The notes below the pieces were generated by a model, which ran no database searches, had not been told where the DNA came from, and worked only from the letters and a program-made list of their open reading frames with translations. This document shows positions 25,015-33,580 of a stretch of 64,000 nucleotides of DNA, one piece after another. Position 1 is the first letter of the stretch. Each line of letters opens with the position of its first letter. Both the position numbers and the translations under genes were made by a program. The stretch covers positions 62,001 to 126,000 of the forward strand of contig NZ_WPIK01000007.1 of assembly GCF_009754915.1 (NCBI RefSeq). Reading direction: 5' to 3'. This DNA comes from Mucilaginibacter arboris. GTDB lineage: Bacteria > Bacteroidota > Bacteroidia > Sphingobacteriales > Sphingobacteriaceae.

Positions 25015-26472
25015 ATGATGAGCGGTAAAACGATTTTAGTTTGGTTTAGAAACGATTTGCGGATTAACGATAACGAGGTATTAACAGAAGCCGTTAATAA
25101 AGCGGATACTGTTTTGCCCGTTTATTGTTATGATCCTTTTTATTACCGCACTACTTCTTTTGGCACACAAAAAACGGGTAATTTTAGGGCAAGGTTTATC
25201 AATGAATCTGTTGCTGGCTTGCGTGAAGCATTACAGCAATTAGGCGGAAATCTCATTGTTCGTACTGGCGATCCGGCCATTATTATCCCGGAACTGGCGC
25301 AGCAATACCAGGTTTCAGAAGTTTACCATCACCGTGAAGTTGCTTTTGAGGAAACCAATATTTCATCAAAAGTTGAAGCAGCTTTGTGGAAACTGAAGCT
25401 GAACCTGAAGCATTTTATCGGCCATACCTTACACAACAAAGAAGATCTTCCGTTCCCGGTCAAAGATATTCCGGATGCGTTTACCACTTTCCGCAAAAAA
25501 GTAGAACGCGATAGTCAGGTGCGCCGTTGTGCCATCGCTCCCAAAAAAATAACAACGCCGGAAATAACAGATGCCGGAGAAATCCCAACTTTAGCAGAAT
25601 TAGGTTTAACAGAGCCTTTTGATGATGAACGTGCTGTAATGCGTTTTACCGGCGGCGAAGCCGAAGGTTTAAAAAGGCTGCATGGATTTATTTGGGAGAA
25701 AAACCTGCTAAAAACTTACAAAGCAAGCCACAATTTGGTTCTGGGCTCAGATTCTTCTACCAAAATGTCGCCTTGGTTGTCGATGGGCTGCGTTTCGCCA
25801 AGGCAAATTTTTTGGGAAGTGCAGCAATACGAAAAAGCACATGGCAGTAATGATTCTACACATGCCTTAATTTTGGAATTGCTTTGGCGCGATTATTACC
25901 GTTTTATGTTTAAAAAATACGGCAACCAGTTTTTCCAGAAAGCGGGTTTTAAAGGACAAGCGCCATTGGAAGCAGCCAACCAGGACGAGTTGCTGGAGAA
26001 ATGGAAAACCGGACAAACGGGCGTTCCTTTTATCGATGCCATCATGCGCGAAATGAACGCAACCGGCTATGCAAGTAACCGCGGACGGCAAAATGCAGCG
26101 AGCTTTTTGGTGAAAGATTTACAGGTTGACTGGACGCGGGGCGCTGCTTATTTTGAAGAAAAGCTGATTGATTATAGTCCGGCGAGTACCTGGGGAAACT
26201 GGGCTTCTATTGCGGGCGTTGGCAATGATGCGAAAGAAAGCCGTTTGTTAAACGTTATTAAACAAGCAGGTGAGGCTGATCCGAAAGGCCAGTTTGTAAA
26301 GCTTTGGGTGCCAGAATTAAGCGCGATTCCGGGAAAACAAATCCATACGCCTTTCTTTTTAACCCAAGAAGAATTGGCTGTTTATGGTATTCAATTAGGA
26401 AAAGATTATCCGGCCCCGATTATCCAGCCTAAATGGCAAAAATTATCAGATAAAAACGCAAGCATCTTTTAA
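25015..26472 (+). CDS. Cryptochrome DASH
   Basis: A 485-residue cryptochrome/photolyase of the DASH subfamily. The antenna domain begins ILVWFRNDLRINDNEVL. DASH-like features are FGTQKTGNFRARFI, the FTTFRKKVE segment and, in the FAD domain, ELLWRDYYRFMFKKYG, GVPFIDAIMREMNATGY, SNRGRQNAASFL and TWGNWASIAGVGND. These proteins bind FAD and methenyltetrahydrofolate and repair CPDs in single-stranded DNA. It probably forms one unit with DUF2256 and the next photolyase gene. Confidence 0.93.
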   Translation: MMSGKTILVWFRNDLRINDNEVLTEAVNKADTVLPVYCYDPFYYRTTSFGTQKTGNFRARFINESVAGLREALQQLGGNLIVRTGDPAIIIPELAQQYQVSEVYHHREVAFEETNISSKVEAALWKLKLNLKHFIGHTLHNKEDLPFPVKDIPDAFTTFRKKVERDSQVRRCAIAPKKITTPEITDAGEIPTLAELGLTEPFDDERAVMRFTGGEAEGLKRLHGFIWEKNLLKTYKASHNLVLGSDSSTKMSPWLSMGCVSPRQIFWEVQQYEKAHGSNDSTHALILELLWRDYYRFMFKKYGNQFFQKAGFKGQAPLEAANQDELLEKWKTGQTGVPFIDAIMREMNATGYASNRGRQNAASFLVKDLQVDWTRGAAYFEEKLIDYSPASTWGNWASIAGVGNDAKESRLLNVIKQAGEADPKGQFVKLWVPELSAIPGKQIHTPFFLTQEELAVYGIQLGKDYPAPIIQPKWQKLSDKNASIF

Positions 26473-26477
26473 AGCCC

Positions 26478-26495
26478 ATGCTTCTTTTATCAACT
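26478..26495 (-). repeat. Dispersed motif copy between two photolyase genes
   Basis: CATGCTTCTTTTATCAAC lies between cry-DASH and the next gene, opposite to both. Confidence 0.85.
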
Positions 26496-26500
26496 AAAAA

Positions 26501-28039
26501 TTGGTGAAAAAAACATTACGTTTAATTTTAGGCGACCAGCTAAACACTAACCATTCCTGGTTTCGGGAAACAAAACCGGAAACGGTTTATGTGTTGATGG
26601 AAATGATGCAGGAGCAAACTTATGTAAAGCACCATATCCAGAAAATCCTCGCTTTTTTTGCTGCGATGCGCAACTTTGCTTACCAGTTGCAAAAAGCTGG
26701 GCACGAGGTTATTTATCTTAAATTAAATGATCGGGAAAATGAGCAAACCTTAACAGGCAACCTTCAAAAAATCATCGATAAAAGAAGCATCCAACAGTTT
26801 GAATATTTGTTGCCTGATGAATACCGATTAGATCAGCAGTTAAAGTCCTTTTGTAAATCCTTAAATATTCAAACCAAAGCTTACGATACCGAACATTTTT
26901 TTACCTCGCGGGAAGAAGTTGGCGATTTTTTCTCCGGCAAAAAACAACTGATTATGGAGAGCTTTTACCGGCACATGCGTCAAAAGCACGATCTGTTGAT
27001 GAACGGAAACGAACCGGTTGGCGGTTTGTGGAATTATGATCCTGATAACAGAAACCGTTATGACAGCAAAGTTCCGTTGCCTGAATCTTTGAGTTTTAAT
27101 CACGATTTAGGTGAGATTAAAAAGATGATTGATGCTATGCAAGTTCCTTATTTTGGAAATGTAGAAGCCAAAAAAGTTGCCTTACCGCTTTCCAGAAAAG
27201 AAGGTTTAAAGCTGATCGATTACTTCTGTCAAAACCTGCTGCCGCACTTTGGCACTTATGAAGATGCAATGCTGCAAGAACATGCTTCACTTTTTCATTC
27301 CCGTTTATCTTTTGCCTTGAATGTTAAGTTAATCTCTCCAAAGGAAGTAGTCAATCAGGCAATTTCTTATTGGCAATACAATCAAAAACAAATCAGCTTG
27401 CCACAAATAGAAGGTTTTGTAAGGCAGATTTTAGGCTGGCGCGAATACATGCGGGGCTTGTACTGGAACAAAATGCCGGAATTTGCGGAGAAGAACTTTT
27501 TCAATCACCAGGCCAAACTACCGGAATGGTTTTGGACGGGAGAAACCAAAATGAATTGTTTAAAGCATTGTATCGGGCAATCACTCAACCTTGCTTGGGC
27601 GCATCATATTCAACGCTTAATGGTAATTGGTAATTTTGCTTTGCTTTCCGGCAGTAATCCGGATGAAGTTGATGCCTGGTATCTGGGCGTTTATATTGAT
27701 GCGATGCAATGGGTGCAATTACCAAATACACGCGGCATGAGCCAGTTTGCAGATGGCGGAATAGTTGGTACAAAACCTTACGTGGCTTCGGCAGCTTACA
27801 TCAACAAAATGAGTAATTACTGCGGAAGCTGTTTTTACGATAAAAATAAAAAGTACGGCGAAAAAGCTTGTCCATACAACAGTTTGTACTGGGATTTTTT
27901 CTTCAGAAATGAACATCTTTTGGCAGATAACCAGCGTTTAAAATTGATTTACGGAAATTTGCACCGCTTAAAACCGGAAGATTTGGAAAAGATTTTAGAG
28001 CAGGCGGAAACTTACAAAAAGCAGGTTGATGAGTTGTAA
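26501..28039 (+). CDS. FeS-containing (6-4) photolyase-like protein (PhrB/FeS-BCP type)
   Basis: A protein of about 511 residues of the deoxyribodipyrimidine photolyase-related group. The antenna domain starts TLRLILGDQLN. All four cysteines of the [4Fe-4S] cluster of the Agrobacterium enzyme appear with matching spacing: Cys353 (MNCLKHC), Cys441 and Cys444 (NYCGSCFYD) and Cys457 (ACPYN). The GWREYMRGLYW and NTRGMSQFADGG regions are also typical. These enzymes repair (6-4) photoproducts. There is no ATG at the start: TTG at 26501 or GTG at 26504 is used. An exact motif lies in frame at 26776-26791 (DKRSI). Confidence 0.92.
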   Translation: MVKKTLRLILGDQLNTNHSWFRETKPETVYVLMEMMQEQTYVKHHIQKILAFFAAMRNFAYQLQKAGHEVIYLKLNDRENEQTLTGNLQKIIDKRSIQQFEYLLPDEYRLDQQLKSFCKSLNIQTKAYDTEHFFTSREEVGDFFSGKKQLIMESFYRHMRQKHDLLMNGNEPVGGLWNYDPDNRNRYDSKVPLPESLSFNHDLGEIKKMIDAMQVPYFGNVEAKKVALPLSRKEGLKLIDYFCQNLLPHFGTYEDAMLQEHASLFHSRLSFALNVKLISPKEVVNQAISYWQYNQKQISLPQIEGFVRQILGWREYMRGLYWNKMPEFAEKNFFNHQAKLPEWFWTGETKMNCLKHCIGQSLNLAWAHHIQRLMVIGNFALLSGSNPDEVDAWYLGVYIDAMQWVQLPNTRGMSQFADGGIVGTKPYVASAAYINKMSNYCGSCFYDKNKKYGEKACPYNSLYWDFFFRNEHLLADNQRLKLIYGNLHRLKPEDLEKILEQAETYKKQVDEL

Positions 28040-28041
28040 TT

Positions 28042-28066
28042 TTTTAGGGTGATAAAAGAAGCATTG
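28042..28066 (+). repeat. Left 25-bp direct repeat of the toxin-antitoxin cassette, includes a dispersed motif
   Basis: TTTTAGGGT followed by GATAAAAGAAGCATTG. The same 25 bases recur without mismatch at 28736-28760, on the other side of the PIN/antitoxin pair. The copy lies just after the photolyase stop codon. Confidence 0.9.
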
Positions 28067-28081
28067 TAAAGCTCTCTTAAA

Positions 28082-28464
28082 TTACAGTTTTGCAGGATTA
28101 ACAATTCTTAATCCTGCAATAGCAAAAAAGTCTTTTTCATTATTAGTGATAAGTGTATAATCATAAGCTAAAGCTGTAGCAGCTATAATGGCATCCGGCG
28201 TTTTTATTTTTTTGCCTTTCGTACTTTTATGCAATAACGAATAACATCAGTTGTAATGGCTAAAATAGTACTGTCATCAATAAATTCATTTACTTTTTGT
28301 TCAATAGCAGTATTGGTATTCCAGCACAATGGTTCTATTTGTGTAATAACAGAAAGATTGGGAACGGCGTCTAAAACAGCATCCATAAATTGTATGCCTT
28401 CTTCAGAAAAGGAAGAAGAAAAATAATCGGAAACAGCATTGGTATCAATCAAATATTGCTCCAC
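28082..28464 (-). pseudogene. PIN-domain toxin with a frameshift in a poly-A tract
   Basis: The gene starts MEQYLIDTNAVSDYF, a VapC-type PIN start with the first Asp at residue 7, and runs to a TAA at 28204-28206. In the next frame the protein continues IKTPDAIIAATALAYDYTLI, then TNNEKDFFAIAGL and NPAKL and a stop at 28082. This is the second half of a PIN domain, with the active-site Asp after TP. The change falls at a run of seven A (T on the plus strand, 28207-28213): one more A would restore a full-length toxin of about 127 residues. It may be inactivated, phase-variable or a sequencing error. It overlaps the antitoxin gene by 16 bases. Confidence 0.8.
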
Positions 28465-28661
28465 TCGCTACGCATTTGTTGTATGTGTCCATTCAGTTTT
28501 TCGCCTTCTTCTTTGCTGATGATACCTCTGTACTTGTCGGATAGTTTGGTTTTTTCATCAAGCCTATTTTCTTCCAAAACTTTAATCAGGTTCAATTCTT
28601 CCAACTCACGTAAAAGCCCTGCTGCTTTTTGATTGGTCAATTGTATAAGCATAGTATCCAT
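28449..28661 (-). CDS. Antitoxin-like protein of the PIN cassette
   Basis: A 70-residue (or 67 from the internal ATG at 28652) charged helical protein: IQLTNQKAAGLLRELEELNLIKVL, then SDKYRGIISKEEGEKL. It precedes the PIN gene with a 16-base overlap, the usual antitoxin-toxin order. Similar short proteins with a NQKAxxLLxELExLxLIKV pattern accompany PIN toxins in Bacteroidota, as I recall. It probably binds the toxin and the operon promoter. The cassette is bounded by 25-bp direct repeats. Confidence 0.7.
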   Translation of the reverse strand: MDTMLIQLTNQKAAGLLRELEELNLIKVLEENRLDEKTKLSDKYRGIISKEEGEKLNGHIQQMRSEWSNI

Positions 28662-28735
28662 CTGTCTATAAATTAAAAGCTTTACCTAAATTACAGTTAT
28701 TTATATATAATAGATGCATAACGTTAGTCAATTAA

Positions 28736-28760
28736 TTTTAGGGTGATAAAAGAAGCATTG
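28736..28760 (+). repeat. Right 25-bp direct repeat of the toxin-antitoxin cassette, includes a dispersed motif
   Basis: Second perfect copy of the 25 bases found at 28042-28066, upstream of the antitoxin gene. Confidence 0.9.
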
Positions 28761-28873
28761 CCGATAGAAACATGTTTTATACTTATTTTAAAAAGGATTA
28801 AACCTAAATTTATTTATTTCAAATACAAAAAGTTAAACTTTTGGCCGGTATTATTTAAGCTACAAAAAATGGG

Positions 28874-28902
28874 TTTGTTTGTATTTTAAATTCTTACTTT
28901 TG
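28874..28902 (+). promoter_or_regulatory. Putative Bacteroidota promoter of sucA
   Basis: TACTTTTG (28895-28902) matches the -7 consensus TAnnTTTG, with TTTG 17 bases upstream (28874-28877). It is 25 bases before the sucA start codon. Confidence 0.55.
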
Positions 28903-28927
28903 TAGTGTTTCACTGATTGGATTTTCC

Positions 28928-31744
28928 ATGAATACTCTTTCATACCTAAATAACGCTAATGCAGCGTACATAGATTCACTTTATCAAAACTACCAGCAAG
29001 ACCCGGAATCGGTTGATTTTGGCTGGCAGAAGTTTTTTGAAGGCTTTGATTTCGGGCGTTCAGAACAAACAGCTGCAGCACAAACCGTTGGTGCAGCTCC
29101 TACAGATCAATCACATTTTTTAAAAGAAATCAACGTTTTAAACATGATCAACGGTTATCGTACCCGCGGTCATTTGTTTACTAAAACCAATCCCGTTCGC
29201 GAGCGACGGAAATACGTTCCGGGAAAAGAACTGGAAACATTCGGTTTAAGCGATGCTGATCTGGATACCGTTTTTAACGCAGGTGTTGAAGTAGGTTTAG
29301 GGCCTGCAAAACTAAGCGACATCCGCGATCTGCTGGAACAAACCTATTGCCAGTCTATCGGTGCAGAATATCGTTACCTGCGCGATCCGGATAAAATCAC
29401 CTGGTTTGAAGAACGGATGGAGAGAAGCCGCAACACGCCGCATTTCTCTCTGGAAGAAAAAAAACAACTGTTAAAAAAGCTGAATGAAGCTGTAGTTTTT
29501 GAAAGCTTTTTGGGAACAAAATTCCTCGGACAAAAACGTTTCTCCTTAGAAGGAGCAGAGTCTTTAATCCCGGCTTTGGATTCTGTTATCGAAAAAGGGT
29601 CGAAATTAGGGATCGAAGAATTTGTAATTGGCATGGCACATCGTGGCCGTTTGAATGTACTGGTCAACATCCTGCAAAAAACCTATAAAACTATTTTTTC
29701 TGAATTTGAAGGAAAAGGATTTGATGAAGAAGAACCTTTTAGCGGCGATGTAAAATACCATTTAGGTTATTCTACCGATGTAGAAACTTCTGACGGTAAA
29801 AAAGTACATTTAAGCCTTTGTCCGAACCCTTCGCATTTGGAAGCAGTTGATCCGGTAGTTGAAGGGTTAACACGTTCTAAAATCGATTTTAAATATGGTG
29901 GCGATGATAAAAAAATTGCGCCGATTTTAATTCATGGTGATGCTTCTGTTGCCGGCCAGGGAATTATATATGAGGTTTTGCAGATGTCGAAACTGGAAGG
30001 TTACCGTACGGGCGGAACAGTTCATTTAGTTATCAATAACCAAATTGGTTTCACTACCAATTATAAAGATGCCCGTTCCAGTACTTATTGTACCGATATT
30101 GCCAAAACTGTTTTATCGCCTGTTTTTCACGTAAATGGTGATGACGTTGAAGCCTTAACTTACGCTATTAATCTGGCAATGGAATATCGCCAGGCTTTCC
30201 ATAAAGATGTTTTTATTGATATTTTGTGCTATAGACGGTTTGGCCATAATGAATCCGACGAGCCAAAATTTACGCAGCCGCTTTTGTATAAAGCAATAGA
30301 AAGCCATCCGAACCCAAAAGAAATTTACAACCAGAAGCTGATAGCTGAAGGCAGCATAGATGCAGAACTGGCTAAGCAAATGGAAAAGGATTTCCGCGCC
30401 ATGCTGCAGGAAAAATTGAACGAATCTAAATCCGAAGAGAAGTTTTCGGAAGTAAAACCAGTATTTGCAGGCGCCTGGAAAGGTTTGCGTTTGGCTACGG
30501 ATAAAGATTTTCTGTCTTCTCCGGATACTGCAGTAAGTACAGAAGAATTTGAAACCATTGCTAAAAAAATAACAGCTTTACCGCAAGGAAAGCAGTTTTT
30601 TAAAAAGATTGAGAAATTGTTCCAGGACCGCCAAAAGATGGTAAACGAAACCAAAACTTTTGACTGGGCAATGGGCGAACTGATGGCATACGGTACTTTA
30701 TTAAACGAAGGCCACGTGGTCCGTTTAAGCGGAGAAGATGTAAAACGCGGTACATTCTCCCATCGCCATGCGGTTTTGACTTTAGAAGATTCTGAGGAAG
30801 AATATGTTCCGCTAAGAAATATTTCTGATCAGCAGGCAGCTTTTCATATCTATAATTCCCACCTTTCCGAATATGGTGTTTTAGGTTTTGATTATGGTTA
30901 TGCTTTGGCCAACCCAAATGCTTTAACCATTTGGGAAGCTCAATTTGGAGATTTTGCTAATGGTGCCCAAATTATTATCGACCAATATATTGCCAGTGCA
31001 GAAACAAAATGGCAGCGCGGAAACGGTTTGGTAATGTTATTGCCGCATGGTTATGAAGGTCAAGGGCCGGAACATTCATCTGCAAGGATAGAACGTTTTA
31101 TGGAGCTTTGTGCCGATAACAATATCCAGGTTGCCAATTGCACTACACCGGCAAACTTTTTTCATATTCTTCGCCGCCAGCTTGTGCATGAGTTCCGTAA
31201 ACCTTTGGTTGTTTTCACCCCCAAAAGTTTATTACGAAACCCTCAATGTATTTCCAACATTACTGATTTTACGGAAGGAAAATTTCACGAAGTAATTGAT
31301 GATAATTTTGTTGATGCAGCACAGATAAAAAGGGTTTTATTTTGCACCGGAAAAATTTATTACGATCTGCTGGAAAAACAGCAAACTGATCAGCGTAAAG
31401 ATGTTGCCATTGTTCGTGTAGAGCAATTGTATCCGACGCCGGTATTACAAATGCAAAAAATTAAAACTAAATACAACCAGGCAGAAAGTTGGGTTTGGGT
31501 ACAGGAAGAACCGGAAAATATGGGTGCATGGCCTTATTTATGCCGCAAGCTTCGCCATACAGAACTGGAACTGGAGGTTGTATCGCGTAAAGAAAGCAGC
31601 AGCACCGCAACAGGTTATGCCAAACAACACGCTGCACAACAGTTATATATTGTAGGCAAAGCTTTTGAAGCACCGGCCGGTAAAGCCGTAAAAAAAGAAG
31701 TAGAAGAAACAACAGCTGATATGGCGAATGCCGGAGCTGATTAA
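28928..31744 (+). CDS. sucA: 2-oxoglutarate dehydrogenase E1 component
   Basis: A 938-residue thiamine-diphosphate enzyme of the TCA cycle that decarboxylates 2-oxoglutarate and passes the succinyl group to the E2 lipoyl domain. The N-terminus (YIDSLYQNYQQDPESVD) is the E1 N-terminal helix motif. Substrate and cofactor regions are visible: VIGMAHRGRLNVL, HLSLCPNPSHLEAVDPVV, HGDASVAGQG and YRRFGHNESDEP. The C-terminal half has LPHGYEGQGPEHSSARIERF. Length is normal. sucB follows after 26 bases. Confidence 0.96.
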   Translation: MNTLSYLNNANAAYIDSLYQNYQQDPESVDFGWQKFFEGFDFGRSEQTAAAQTVGAAPTDQSHFLKEINVLNMINGYRTRGHLFTKTNPVRERRKYVPGKELETFGLSDADLDTVFNAGVEVGLGPAKLSDIRDLLEQTYCQSIGAEYRYLRDPDKITWFEERMERSRNTPHFSLEEKKQLLKKLNEAVVFESFLGTKFLGQKRFSLEGAESLIPALDSVIEKGSKLGIEEFVIGMAHRGRLNVLVNILQKTYKTIFSEFEGKGFDEEEPFSGDVKYHLGYSTDVETSDGKKVHLSLCPNPSHLEAVDPVVEGLTRSKIDFKYGGDDKKIAPILIHGDASVAGQGIIYEVLQMSKLEGYRTGGTVHLVINNQIGFTTNYKDARSSTYCTDIAKTVLSPVFHVNGDDVEALTYAINLAMEYRQAFHKDVFIDILCYRRFGHNESDEPKFTQPLLYKAIESHPNPKEIYNQKLIAEGSIDAELAKQMEKDFRAMLQEKLNESKSEEKFSEVKPVFAGAWKGLRLATDKDFLSSPDTAVSTEEFETIAKKITALPQGKQFFKKIEKLFQDRQKMVNETKTFDWAMGELMAYGTLLNEGHVVRLSGEDVKRGTFSHRHAVLTLEDSEEEYVPLRNISDQQAAFHIYNSHLSEYGVLGFDYGYALANPNALTIWEAQFGDFANGAQIIIDQYIASAETKWQRGNGLVMLLPHGYEGQGPEHSSARIERFMELCADNNIQVANCTTPANFFHILRRQLVHEFRKPLVVFTPKSLLRNPQCISNITDFTEGKFHEVIDDNFVDAAQIKRVLFCTGKIYYDLLEKQQTDQRKDVAIVRVEQLYPTPVLQMQKIKTKYNQAESWVWVQEEPENMGAWPYLCRKLRHTELELEVVSRKESSSTATGYAKQHAAQQLYIVGKAFEAPAGKAVKKEVEETTADMANAGAD

Positions 31745-31770
31745 ATCCTGAAATATAGTTTATAAAAAAT

Positions 31771-33366
31771 ATGAGTTTAGAGATCAAAGTTCCGCCGGTA
31801 GGCGAATCCATTTCTGAGGTTACCTTATCAAACTGGGTAAAAAACGATGGTGACCATGTAGAAATGGATGATGTTATTGCCGAGCTGGAATCAGACAAAG
31901 CTACCTTTGAATTAACAGCCGAAGCAGCAGGAACACTTAGAACTACTGCAAAAGAAGGTGATGTACTGGCTATTGGCGATGTTGTTTGCACCATTGAATC
32001 TGCTGATGCCGCTACAGCACCTGCAGAAAAAACGCCGGTAAAAGAAGCATCGGCAGAAACAAAACCAGTAAACACTGAACCGGCATCAGCAGAAGCTCCG
32101 AAAACAGTAACAGCATCTGCTGCACAGGAAATTGAGATCAAAATTCCGGCTGTTGGCGAATCAATACAGGAAGTTACCTTGACCCGCTGGATGAAAAAAG
32201 ACGGCGAACAGGTAGAAATGGACGAACCCATTGCCGAACTGGAATCAGACAAGGCAACGTTTGAACTGAATGCAGAAAGCGCCGGAACACTAACTACGAT
32301 TGCCCAGGAAGGTGATGTGGTAATGATTGGGGCGTTGGTTGGTAAGATTAAAGCTGGCGCAGGTGCACCTCAAACAGAAAAAACACCGGTAAAAGAAGTA
32401 GCAGAAAAAGCAGAAATTTCTGCCGGTTCCGGTGATCAGCCTAAAACTTATGCTTCTGGTGTTCCTTCGCCTGCAGCAGCGAAAATATTGGCTGAAAGAG
32501 GACTTGATCCGAAAAATATCAATGGTAACGGTGTTGGCGGAAGGATTACCAAAGAAGATGCACAGAAAGCGGAAGTTTCTAAACCGACAGCAAAAACTGA
32601 AAGTAAACCAGCTCCGGCTCCTGCAAAACCTGCTGCTCCTGCGCCTCAGCCTGTTGTTGCTGGCAGTCGCGGAGAACGCCGCGAAAAGATGTCTTCCTTG
32701 CGAAAAACAGTTGCTAAACGATTGGTTGCCGTAAAAAATGAAACAGCCATGCTGACTACTTTTAACGAAGTAGATATGCAGCCAATTATGGAATTGCGTT
32801 CCAAATACAAAGATAAATTCAAAGAAAAGCACCAGGTTGGTTTGGGCTTTATGTCCTTCTTTACAAAAGCAGTTACAGAAGCTTTGAAAGACTGGCCTGC
32901 AGTTGGTGCACGCATTGAAGGTGAGGAAGTAGTTTACAGCAATTTTGCTGATATTTCTATTGCTGTTTCTGCGCCAAAAGGCCTGGTTGTTCCAATTATC
33001 CGTAATGCAGACAGCATGAGCCTGGCAGAAATTGAAAAAGCAATTGTTGCCTTAGCCGGTAAAGCGCGTGAAAACAAGTTGACGATTGATGAAATGACAG
33101 GCGGAACTTTTACCATTACCAACGGTGGCGTTTTTGGTTCGATGTTATCTACGCCAATTATCAACTCGCCGCAATCTGCAATTTTAGGTATGCATAATAT
33201 TATTGAGCGGCCGGTGGCAGTAAACGGACAAGTGGTTATCCGCCCGATGATGTATCTGGCTTTATCATACGATCACCGGATTGTGGACGGCAGGGAATCG
33301 GTTAGTTTCTTAGTCCGCGTAAAACAATTATTAGAAGATCCGGCGAGATTACTGCTGGGGGTATAA
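31771..33366 (+). CDS. sucB: 2-oxoglutarate dehydrogenase E2, dihydrolipoyl succinyltransferase with two lipoyl domains
   Basis: A 531-residue E2. Two lipoyl domains are present: residues 2-77 (lipoyl Lys43 in ESDKATF) and 120-195 (Lys161 in the same motif). A peripheral subunit-binding domain follows (about 231-267, [15 protein letters not shown]), then the acyltransferase domain with catalytic DHRIVDG (His502, Asp506). Most SucB proteins have one lipoyl domain; here the domain and its linker are duplicated. Each linker has an in-frame dispersed motif, EKTPVKEAS (32034-32054) and EKTPVKEVA (32384-32402), so these two copies may come from the domain duplication. Confidence 0.95.
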   Translation: MSLEIKVPPVGESISEVTLSNWVKNDGDHVEMDDVIAELESDKATFELTAEAAGTLRTTAKEGDVLAIGDVVCTIESADAATAPAEKTPVKEASAETKPVNTEPASAEAPKTVTASAAQEIEIKIPAVGESIQEVTLTRWMKKDGEQVEMDEPIAELESDKATFELNAESAGTLTTIAQEGDVVMIGALVGKIKAGAGAPQTEKTPVKEVAEKAEISAGSGDQPKTYASGVPSPAAAKILAERGLDPKNINGNGVGGRITKEDAQKAEVSKPTAKTESKPAPAPAKPAAPAPQPVVAGSRGERREKMSSLRKTVAKRLVAVKNETAMLTTFNEVDMQPIMELRSKYKDKFKEKHQVGLGFMSFFTKAVTEALKDWPAVGARIEGEEVVYSNFADISIAVSAPKGLVVPIIRNADSMSLAEIEKAIVALAGKARENKLTIDEMTGGTFTITNGGVFGSMLSTPIINSPQSAILGMHNIIERPVAVNGQVVIRPMMYLALSYDHRIVDGRESVSFLVRVKQLLEDPARLLLGV

Positions 33367-33374
33367 AAATAGTT

Positions 33375-33390
33375 GATAAAAGAAGCATTG
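33375..33390 (+). repeat. Dispersed motif copy before the sucB terminator
   Basis: GATAAAAGAAGCATTG, 8 bases after the sucB stop codon and co-oriented. Confidence 0.85.
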
Positions 33391-33424
33391 AAAAAAGAGG
33401 CCTGCAAAATGCAGGTCTTTTTTT
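33391..33424 (+). terminator. Rho-independent terminator after sucB
   Basis: CCTGCA and TGCAGG pair around AAA, extended by A-T pairs and followed by seven T. Confidence 0.85.
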
Positions 33425-33580
33425 GTTTACACTGGTTAGATAATTAAACCTGGGCTTAATTTTTATTCTTCTATTGTTGCAATCGATTGTAATCAGAATA
33501 ATACTGTAAGTTTATCTGCTAAAGATTGTATAACAATTACTAAAAATGTCTAAATTGACACCCTCAAACCTAAGTTAAAA

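Noticed and set aside
31467-32252. 261-codon open frame on the minus strand, opposite the end of sucA and the start of sucB
   Set aside because: Serine-rich product with no recognisable family; it is the antisense shadow of two strong genes and of their repeated lipoyl sequence.
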